Assembly (NCBI GenBank): GCA_028583405.1
Contig: CM053262.1
Span: 22,983,562 to 23,047,561 of the forward strand
DNA length: 64,000 bases
Direction of reading: 5' to 3'
Origin: Pogonophryne albipinna
Lineage: Eukaryota > Chordata > Actinopteri > Perciformes > Artedidraconidae
This document shows positions 54,582 through 64,000 of the stretch, in pieces; positions within the stretch are counted from its first letter, which is position 1, and the number at the start of each line of letters is the position of its first letter. The notes beneath the pieces were generated by a model. The model searched no databases, was not told the DNA's origin, and worked only from the letters and a program-made list of their open reading frames with translations. The translations under genes and the position numbers were made by a program.

Positions 54582-55424
54582 AAAGCTACTTTAGGATGTA
54601 ATTATATGAAAATGTGACAAGGGGCTTTGTTGTTGTTACAACAAAGCAGCGTGACCTCATTACACATCCACTGCGCGTCTACCCCGTTCAGTGTCTTTTT
54701 CTCTGCTGAGCTCGACTTTTGTATTCTGTGGAGTGCTAGAAACAGCATTTCTCATATTCGGGTTCCTCCGCAGTCTGCCTGGCTGCCATGTTGACAGCTG
54801 CCTGGCCTCAAAAATAGAAACCCCAGGCCAGTCCCACAGAGAGAGGAACGAGAGACAGAATGAAAAAACTCCCAGGATGAGAACAGTTGGTAGGGCGTAG
54901 ATCTGTCTCAATGTATCATGTGCTAGTGTCTTGTCTTGATACCAACAGGAGGAGAGCCAGAAATGAGGGCAGGCGGTACTTCAAAGACCTTTTTAGAAAA
55001 GACCAACACTTCTTGGTTGTTGGAGGAATGTCTCTGCCAAGCAGAATCCTCTCTAATGAGGCCATTTTGGGATAAAGTGGCGGATAAATCAACAAATCCT
55101 CTCCCAAACAGACACTAGTTTGCTTAGTCTAACAAGGCCTTCTGTTACAGTGTCTGACTAACTTCTGTCAGTGTGGCAGACCTTGACGTTTTTCTTTCTT
55201 TGCATCCATTGATACTTTTAAATCACTTTTCTATTAGTAAATATGTCAGGTAGACGGTAGTTTGTGTAATAGGTGTTTGGTCAAAGAACAAAGTATTTGC
55301 CTGTGGATGTCGCTAGAGGAGAAGTTAGGAGATAAAGAAAGTTAATTAAATTTAGGAGAACTGTATAAAGGAAGAAAATGAATGTCTGACCCAAATTATC
55401 ACTATTTAACACTCACGGCTAGAC
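54582..55424. other. Intergenic, nothing recognised
   Basis: No supported gene, RNA or repeat boundary. Confidence 0.5.
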
Positions 55425-55582
55425 CTCCAACACATTGTATGTGATGGGACATTTCTAAGCAATCACAACAGAGCCGGCCAGCTAACCAATCAGAGCAGAC
55501 TGGGCTCTGGTTTCAGACAGAGGGTGAAAAGAGGTGCTGCAGCACAGGCAGTGAGAAAAATACAGAGCTTTTTGATAAAGTA
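55425..55582 (-). mobile_element. Fragment of the 57-bp array element lacking the array
   Basis: TCCAACACATTGTATGTGAT, then CCAGCTAACCAATCAGAGCA and GACAGAGGGTGAAAAGAGGT match the tail of locus B in the same orientation. The array is absent: homology stops after AGAGCTTTTTGA, where the first 57-bp unit would be approached. Confidence 0.85.
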
Positions 55583-56649
55583 AATTATCATAATTATTTT
55601 GCATATTATTTTTTTTAGGGCTAGACCTCAAGTTTCATCGGTTAGTTTAGATTGATATACTTGCTTGTCTTTCAAATGGGCTGGAAATTATACTATTGCC
55701 CCAATTGTGTGGTTGTTCAAAAGGGAAAGATGTTCTAGGAAATATTTATCTCTATTTTTATGAAGCAGAAAATGAGAGACGAGTGCAGAGGGTTGGCTAA
55801 ATTGTCATTTTCCCTTCACTACAACATGATGGCTGAACGAGCACCTCCTCACGTGCGTCGTAATCACATCAGTCTTCTTCTGATCGAGTAAATACCCAAT
55901 GTCTACAGTCTATTGTCACTGTGCTATATGCCTATATGCTCACGATGGGCGAGCGTCACTCTGTAATGTGTGCATCCTCGCTCCATGTGAGATCTCCTCA
56001 TGCTCCATCTGCTAACCCGAAGGAAGTGCAGGAGGCTGCTCGGTGTGCCAGTGCAGACCGGCTCCATCTGGTAACAAGGCAGTAAAGATAATGGCTATCA
56101 GGAGAGCTAGCCAGTCAATAAGGGCTCGTTCTGCTTGTCGATAAGGTTTTCCGGCTCTGAGGCAGAGGCGTGGGAACAATGACAATCACATGAGGTCCTT
56201 TAGTGACTACAAGTAACCCAGCAGGGGGGGAATGCTTTACTGTAGGGCTCTTATGTCAATTTACGTGGACTTATTACTTACTGCGACACTGTTTTTCAAA
56301 ATGCAGCTTGGAATTCAAGAGTTTTATATCCAGTGCTTTCCTGTGTTGTTTGTATGAAACCCTGCTATAATAGTTATTTTTGATTAATCAGAATTAGAAA
56401 CTGGTTTATTGCAAATTAGGTTTGGTGCATAAATAAATATAGTATGAGGAAACAAGTTGTATGAAAAGCAGCAAAAATATAACTATCTTAAAAATATATA
56501 TCTATAATTATAAAGGGAAAGGGATTAACATGAGATATAAATATACAAATAACTAAGTACAGTAAAATATGACACAATACTGTATATTAAAGACAATACT
56601 ATGCTAATTGTTTAGGATCAAATTAGTATTTGTTCCCGCTCCTGTGCAG
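55583..56649. other. Intergenic, mostly unrecognised
   Basis: AT-rich sequence. Near 56,390-56,590 AATTAGAAACTGGTTTATTG and similar words suggest the same retroposon-tail family as 45,045-45,190. Confidence 0.45.
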
Positions 56650-56862
56650 ATGTTCTGTTGTGATTAGTCAACCGCTTAGAGATGTCCCGCCCCTTAGCCT
56701 ATCGAGTACAATGTGTTGGAGCGCTAGCCAATAGGAGCGCAAGTGTTCCATAGTGATGTCACATGTTCGGGAACTTTGGGATTTTAGCCTTTGCAGACCA
56801 TTTACATGCACTAAAACCAATATAACACACTACAGGAAGGGCCTTTTTAAAAGATGTCGTGT
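56650..56862 (+). mobile_element. Right-end fragment of the 57-bp array element
   Basis: GTGATTAGTCAACCGCTTAG, CCGCCCCTTAGCCTATCGAG and TTGGAGCGCTAGCCAATAGG match the locus C tail. It ends at GAAGGGCCTTTTTAA, a decayed version of the right terminus plus TTAA. Confidence 0.85.
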
Positions 56863-57280
56863 TGTACGGAAATGTGCAAATATTCAGAGGAATGTGGCGG
56901 TCGAACAGTATTAAAATGAACAGGATTTGCTAACATTTGATCCTCCCTCTCTTTAAATTATTCACTGATTGAAATGCACCGCAGCACAGGGCTATCATGG
57001 TCTGTTTTCGCCTTCACTTAGTGACGACATTTGCTGCTGTGTTTTTATTTTGTGCTATCAGCATCTTTTGGAATAACAGATGTTATGCCTGTTTACCTCT
57101 CTTATCTCACATCCTCTCGACTTTTCACTCTCATTATCGGATTCCTGTCAACTGTTTTCAGCACAAAAGCAAAATTAGCTTAACGACTGGTTTTATGTCA
57201 TGGCAACTGCAGAGATAAATGTAATGGGTTTACCTGACGACTCAAATCAATAGTATGTGGTATCTAGCGAGCAGGAGTGT
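56863..57280. other. Intergenic, nothing recognised
   Basis: No supported feature. Confidence 0.5.
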
Positions 57281-57551
57281 TTAACCCGTCTATTGTCTTC
57301 GTTTCCCCCCCCTTACTTTGGTGTTCGCGGTCAAATTTGACCGGTCCTGTTTTAACTGCTATTACATTAACACAAAAACATCACCAAATTTCATTTAACA
57401 CCCTTTCAAACTGTAAATATTGTATCAGACTACTGGTATACATGAACAACTGCAGTAAATATACAAAGAACAGACACTGAACTTGTATTGCATGTGCCAG
57501 GTGATCCATGTGGGGGGATGGGCACATAAGAGTGGGAAATGTGTACAATTG

Positions 57552-57735
<184 letters not shown>

Positions 57736-57937
57736 CAGGTGTGATTCACATGGGGGGATTGGGCACATAAGGGGTGGGGGACACATTTAGAGTATGTGTG
57801 TGTGTGTTTGTGTTTGTGTTTTATCTGATGGTTACTAATTCCTTTTCTTTATGGCGGTCATTTTTGACCGGGAACACCATGGGTGTTGCCTAAATATCCA
57901 AAATTCAATGAAAGTGGTGATCAGCAATTTGATATGT

Positions 57938-58090
57938 TCAATCAATCAATCAATCAATGTTTATTTATATAGCCCAATATCACAAATGTTACATTTGTCT
58001 CAGTGGACTTCACAGTTTGTACAAAATATCAGTATGACAATACGACACCCTCTGTCCTTAGACCCTCTGTCCTTAGACCCTCACATCGTA
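57938..58090 (-). mobile_element. Nested retroposon tail inside the MITE
   Basis: (ATCA)n, then ATGTTTATTTATATAGCCCA, ATATCACAAATGTTACATTT and CTCAGTGGACTTCACAG, a widespread fish retroposon 3' end in reverse. The MITE sequence on both sides (TTTGATATGTTCAA and ATGTCTACTGTGAAGG) is contiguous in the 34-kb copy, which defines the insertion. A 15-bp unit (CCCTCTGTCCTTAGA) is duplicated at 58,048-58,080. Confidence 0.8.
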
Positions 58091-58156
58091 CAAATGTCTA
58101 CTGTGAAGGATATCATAAAGCCTTAAAGTAGTACCCAAAGACAACAGGAGGGTTAA

Positions 58157-59488
58157 AGAAAATGTTCCTTCGACAAAAATCAAGCAAAGCGACCGGCCTT
58201 ATGGTCTAATATACTGGGAGAACTGTTGATGGGTATTTCAACAAGGCTTTCTGAGGACTTAATAGGAAAATGCAGCCGGTCTGAAATTGAAAATGTGTCT
58301 TGTCAGGGCTAATGAAGAAATGGCACACTACAGCCCTCTCTGTATTTGTCCAGAGTGACAAATAGTCCCCAGGAAATGGAGGCTAATGGAGAGAGAGCTT
58401 CTGATTCACAAATTGTAAGGCTATGTTTTTGTCAACAAATCCCACAAAAAGACCAGACGCTGAATGAGTTTCTCAGTACTTATTGACTTCCCTGTCGTTT
58501 TATTCACTTCTGAAGGCTTTTATTGGGAAATAATTTCAGCTGTGATTAATACACATTTTGTGCACTTGTTTAGAGCGCCATGATGTATGAGGTAACACAA
58601 TGCAGTGCCCATGTTCACGGTAACGATGGAATATTGTCATTTTTGCGACTGTGTGGCTCAATGGTGTATTTTTAGCCACGCTAGAGGCATCGCTCCAGGG
58701 ATGGTGGCAATTGCTGCCAGAAAATGTGTCCGTTCGTCACTTTGGGTGAAAATAATGGAAAATTAGCCAATTTCAGTAAATATTGGAAGGATTTTCAGGA
58801 CATTTTGCACTTTCTGCTTTGTCTTTCTGTACATTCATGTTCCCCAGAGGCTGAAATCTACTCACCTTGGCATTTTAATGACAACATATTTAGACTTAAT
58901 GAGCTTTGTGTGTAGTGCTAATTGTCAAATATTAGCATGATAACATTCTAAACAAAGATGTTAACGTGATTATTGTGAGCATGATGTTAGCATATAGCTC
59001 AAAGCTCCAAATCCAGTCTCAAATATGAAGTTCGTACTAGTTTGCAGAGCTCTATTACAGAGAGTAATGAGTTTCTTCAGGCTTTGGCACCACAGACAGA
59101 GCGTGTTTATATGATCTGTTGTTTGTTTGTGTGGTATTTACTAAGACCCATCATTTAAATTGTGAAATTGCAAGGAATCTAAATTATGTTCCCATAAGCT
59201 TTGAGCCTGGCTTTTCCCTTTCTATTAAACACTTAGTATTTCACATCAATGCTACATCAATATACTCTCATTATGTGGAGTGACAGTCCACAGAATGACA
59301 AATAGTAGGATTTTGATTTAACTCTCACATGGAGTCCATAATATACCGAGTAAATCGACTCGCTCTCTGACCGCCCGTACTCCCACTACTCCATCTGAAG
59401 ACAACACTTTTATGATGCAGATGATGATTGATTCGCTGAAAAATAATGGGTTGTGCTCTCCTCTGATAATCCGACTGCAGAATATGCA
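58157..59488. other. Intergenic, nothing recognised
   Basis: No exon, RNA gene or repeat family recognised. Confidence 0.5.
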
Positions 59489-60378
59489 TTAAAGGGGCCC
59501 TATCATGCAAATGTTCTACTTTCTGTTCAGGTGTATATCAGTATGTAGTGTCTCTACTTTAAAGAGTCCTCTCCTGCTGATGTTCAGGTGTATATCAGTA
59601 TGTAGTGTCTCTACTTTAAAGAGTCCTCTCCTGCTGATGTCCAGGTGTATATCAGTATGTAGTGTCTCTACTTTAAAGAGTCCTCTCCTGCTGATGTTCA
59701 GGTGTCTATCAGTATGTAGTGTCTCTACTTTAAAGAGTCCTCTCCTGCTGATGTTCAGGTGTATATCAGTATGTAGTGTCTCTACTTTAAAGAGTCCTCT
59801 CCTGCTGATGTTCAGCTGTATATCAGTATTTAGTGTCTCTACTTTAAAGAGTCCTCTCCTGCTGATGTTCAGGTGTATATCAGTATGTAGTGTCTCTACT
59901 TTAAAGAGTCCTCTCCTGCTGATGTTCAGGTGTATATCAGTATGTAGTGTCTGTACTTTAAAGAGTCCTCTCCTGCTGATGTCCAGGTGTATATCAGTAT
60001 GTAGTGTCTCTACTTTAAAGAGTCCTCTCCTGCTGATGTTCAGGTGTATATCAGTATGTAGTGTCTCTACTTTAAAGAGTCCTCTCCTGCTGATGTTCAG
60101 GTGTATATCAGTATGTAGTGTCTCTACTTTAAAGAGTCCTCTCCTGCTGATGTTCAGGTGTATATCAGTATGTAGTGTCTCTACTTTAAAGAGTCCTCTC
60201 CTGCTGATGTTCAGGTGTATATCAGTATGTAGTGTCTCTACTGTGACATGTCTCCATGTTTTAATGCTCAAAAAGCTCTTTATTTTTCTCATACTCTTTC
60301 CACCCTCTGTCTAAAACCTTAGAGATGTCCCACCCCTTAGCCTATCACGTACAATTTGTTTGAGCGTTACCCAATATA
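59489..60378 (+). mobile_element. 57-bp array element, left end and array (locus D)
   Basis: The left end is TTAA then AGGGGCCCTATCATGCAAAT, the best-preserved left terminus. The array holds ~12.5 units (59,526-60,242). The tail is shortened: the CTCTGATTGG segment is deleted between CACCCTCTGTCTAAAACC and TTAGAGATGTCCCACCC, and homology is lost near 60,378 with no right terminus. Confidence 0.9.
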
Positions 60379-61040
60379 AGATTAATTGGCAAATAAATCA
60401 ATAATCATCATTATTTTATGCTTAAAGGGATGTTATATTATCAACTTTCTGTCAATGTTGACCTTTCTCATGAAAACTGAAAACAAACCCTTAAATATGA
60501 AAGATATGCAAATACATTTCACTAGAACATCTCATACGAAAGAGAGCACTGAAATGTGGTTTAAATGTGTTTACCAAAAGGTGAAGAGACCACGCTGAAC
60601 GCCTCAGACTTTCCTTAGACTATAGTAAATCATTTGAGACCCAGGCCTGACATTTAGCACTTTCCTGGAAGACGTAGCCGCTTCAAACGTTTTGTTCAGA
60701 TTTCACTTACAAAGGTCACACACACCTGAGGGACATTCATCCAGCTGTAGATGCCTAGTGAAAAGAAATTCCAGGAGCATGGTACTGTAACGTGACAATG
60801 AAAGCTTATTACGCTTCAATTCTCGGGTTGAAAAAGTGATTTAATATCATAAAGTCCACCATCTCACCATTTATTAATTTAGCCTTCAAATCAGGTGAGA
60901 ATCAGCAATCCTTACAGCCTGTATTCAATACAAGAGTGCATGAATACTATCACTACAGTTCTCGTACAAAGCGATGAAAGGGAAACGGATCGATAAGATA
61001 TTCTGTTTTACACCGCTGTCTCAGGGGAGGGCTGTCGAGG
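60379..61040. other. Intergenic, nothing recognised
   Basis: No supported feature. Confidence 0.5.
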
Positions 61041-61254
61041 CGAACTCCTCCACCTCCACCTCCTCCTCCACCTCCACCTCCACCTCCACCTCCACCTCCA
61101 CCTCCACCTCCTCCTCCTCCTCCACCTCCACCTCCACCTCCACCTCCACCTCCACCTCCACCTCCACCTCCTCCTCCACCTCCACCTCCTCCTCCACCTC
61201 CACCTCCACCTCCACCTCCACCTCCTCCTCCACCTCCACCTCCACCTCCACCAA
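61041..61254. repeat. CCTCCA/CCTCCT hexanucleotide-trinucleotide array
   Basis: About 210 bp of pure pyrimidine-rich CCTCCA and CCTCCT units (purine GGAGGT on the other strand). Long Ser-Thr, Gly or Val-Glu open frames arise from it and are not genes. The G-rich strand could form quadruplex or triplex structures. Confidence 0.97.
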
Positions 61255-61727
61255 AGGCCAGAATAAAATCAATCTCAGAGCAACAGCAGATTGAGTGCTG
61301 CCCTGAGAATAAAAGGTGTCCTTCAAAGTCCTCTGAGGAATCGCTAGTGTGCAAAACAAGCTCTCCTGTATGAGGTGCATTCATCAAATGTACTAACTGA
61401 GGGGGTTCTTGTCTTTTTCAATTCACACAAGCAATTCAAGAAGCCAAATTATGCTTTTTGGAGACGTGTGTTACACCTTCAAAATAAGGACCAAAACTTT
61501 TCCAGACTAGCTTTTAATGATTAATGCTGTGTCCTCGTGATAAAAGGTGTTTTATTCTTTATCTTGTACCTCTGTAAAGCGTCCTTGAGCACCTGATAAA
61601 GCGCTTGTTAAATAAAATGTATTTTTTTAGCGTTAGAGGGCCCCTTTTAACGAACATAATTAACTTGTTAAATACATTTTCTGTTAATCAACTCAGACAT
61701 TTCAGTGACTTATCTGTAAAAAGAAGA
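61255..61727. other. Intergenic, nothing recognised
   Basis: Near 61,540-61,620 a stretch with GTACCTCTGTAAAGCGTCCT and GCGCTTGTTAAATAAAATGT looks like another LINE 3' tail. Otherwise nothing. Confidence 0.5.
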
Positions 61728-62150
61728 CTTACAAGCAGTGGCGGTTCTAGACCAATTTGACTGGGGGGGCCACTGGGGGGCCAGTTATTTTCTGAGGGGG
61801 GCCCAATAAATGCAGGACGAAAAAGAGAACTAGACAGTATGAAGTAATTGCGCATAAGAAAACAATGCAATACAGTTATTGGTATTTGTTTCAGTACACT
61901 TATTTATTTCAGATAGATCTTATAGTTGTTACTGTTAGCTTCAGCTTAAGTTATAGTGCAATGTTTGCACTCACACCATATTTATATAAAAATAAAGGCA
62001 TTGAACAGTTACATCTCTACTTTACATAAGGGTGTCTGCACAATCTCAAAAAAAACTTTTCATTGTTAGGGGGGCCACAGGGGGGTCAGAGGTCAGTGTT
62101 AGGGGGCACTGGCCCCCCCTGCCCCCCCTAGAACCGCCCCTGCTTACAAG
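61728..62150. mobile_element. hAT-type MITE, 407 bp, perfect 8-bp target duplication
   Basis: CTTACAAG occurs immediately on both sides (61728-61735 and 62143-62150). The element (61736-62142) begins CAGTGGCGGTTCTAGACCA and ends CTAGAACCGCCCCTG, inverted repeats with one main mismatch. G-rich (GGGGGGCC) subterminal blocks are also inverted. The 8-bp duplication with T at 2 and A at 7 is the hAT signature. No transposase. Confidence 0.93.
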
Positions 62151-62962
<812 letters not shown>

Positions 62963-63350
62963 GCTTCAAGTGGAGGCTAATGAAAACCAGAAATGTCCTG
63001 ATCACAGACTCTGATGTCAGGTTGAAGCACCTGAGGCAAAACAGCATGTTCATGTTCCAGATGGTCGTTTCTGTGTTATTTTAAGAGAGAGAAGAAGCAC
63101 AGTTTTCTCGGACAGTTCATGCAAGGAATCATTTGTTGTTCCTTTCTTGCTCTATGCATTTTGGGTTTTCCCTTTCCTGTAGTGTGTCATAGGTTTGTGT
63201 GCATGTAAATGGTCTGAAAAGGCTCAAATCCCTGTGTTCCCCCATGCCTGAAATGTCATTTGTAATATTGGACCACATGAATACAAACAACAATGTATGC
63301 ATGCACATAAAATGCATATCAGATGTCTTTATAGGAACAAACATATGCAA

Positions 63351-63351
<1 letters not shown>

Positions 63352-63413
<62 letters not shown>
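63352..63413. repeat. (CA)n microsatellite, ~31 units
   Basis: Perfect CA dinucleotide run. Confidence 0.98.
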
Positions 63414-63415
<2 letters not shown>

Positions 63416-64000
63416 GATGACACATCTTTCCTCGGGCCAATTACGTGCAGAAAACAGACGAGACAAATGTTAAACTGATCCATCTGCTGCTAAAACTCAA
63501 TCAGGCTAATTCAAGTCTCAAAGGGGCGGCAACTATTTGCTCTGAGACGTCAGAAAGTGATGCCAGACGGATCCTACCAAATGTCGCTCTGATTCGAAAT
63601 TCTCTCAGAAACAATTAAAAGCTTTACTGACTTGTGTGTTATCAAGAGCTCTCACAGGCACGGCCAAATCTCACCGCAGAAAGAATAAGACTGAAAGACA
63701 ACAGCTGCTGGAGCTTCAGGATTGTAGCTGCTGTGAACTGATGATATCACAGCTCAGAAATAATGTGTTAAACTCATCAGCTGCTGAAATGCATACATGT
63801 TTGATCAGGAGTGTGTTGGAAAAGGCTAGCAACTGCTTTCTCCTTGAGAGTAAGTAGGAAGTATTTCTTGAAGAATGTAGGATAAATAAGCGCTCAGATA
63901 TTTGTGGATGGTGATTTTATGATTGTTAAAGTAGATCTTTTAAACAGTTAATGTGATCCAGTGTGATTACACAAAGAACTAATACATTTAGAGGGATAAG
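63414..64000. other. Intergenic, nothing recognised
   Basis: No gene or repeat recognised before the right edge. Confidence 0.5.

Noticed and set aside
60953..61387. Poly-Gly and Val-Glu open frames at the CCTCCA array
   Set aside because: Produced by the hexanucleotide repeat, with no flanking conserved sequence.

Overview
The window is vertebrate nuclear DNA from a ray-finned fish, most likely a percomorph teleost. It has spliced genes with GT/AG introns, very long CA/GT microsatellites, a Tc1 transposon with long inverted repeats, several families of TTAA-flanked non-autonomous DNA elements, 3' ends of LINEs, and the AGTACTT-rich dispersed repeat that is common in percomorphs. Four host genes can be reconstructed exon by exon, all with intact reading frames. 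The rest is repeats and unannotated intergenic DNA.

Layout. 1-12,000: a 37-bp tandem array running off the left edge, a 57-bp tandem array, and scattered MITEs and LINE tails, with no gene. About 12,190-25,490 (+): csrnp1, with an inferred non-coding first exon, four coding exons (549 aa) and a 2.1-kb 3'UTR. 26,413-29,575 and 31,053-33,465 (-): two tandemly duplicated pancreatic elastase-type serine protease genes (275 and 269 aa), eight exons each, with TATA boxes and poly(A) signals at or just past the stop codons. 34,185-35,241: a TTAA-flanked element that contains an inverted, isolated copy of elastase exon 6. 35,773-40,810 (+): gorasp1 (GRASP65), nine coding exons (400 aa), with a 20-copy 57-bp array in intron 8. 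41,440-64,000: gene-poor DNA with a near-intact Tc1-like transposon (52,954-54,581), two more 57-bp array elements, MITEs and microsatellites.

Context. GORASP1 and CSRNP1 are close neighbours in human (order GORASP1-TTC21A-CSRNP1, recalled, not searched). The same two genes in the same relative orientation appear here, but the interval that holds TTC21A in human holds the elastase pair. An RFX-type X-box, a motif of ciliary gene promoters, remains just upstream of gorasp1. The genes are not functionally linked: one is an immediate-early nuclear regulator, two are secreted digestive proteases, and one is a Golgi stacking protein.

The most unusual material is (a) a family of TTAA-flanked elements carrying homogeneous 57-bp minisatellites at four loci and (b) the elastase exon lodged between CA tracts inside a MITE. 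All family and synteny assignments come from reading the sequence and general knowledge; no database search was run.
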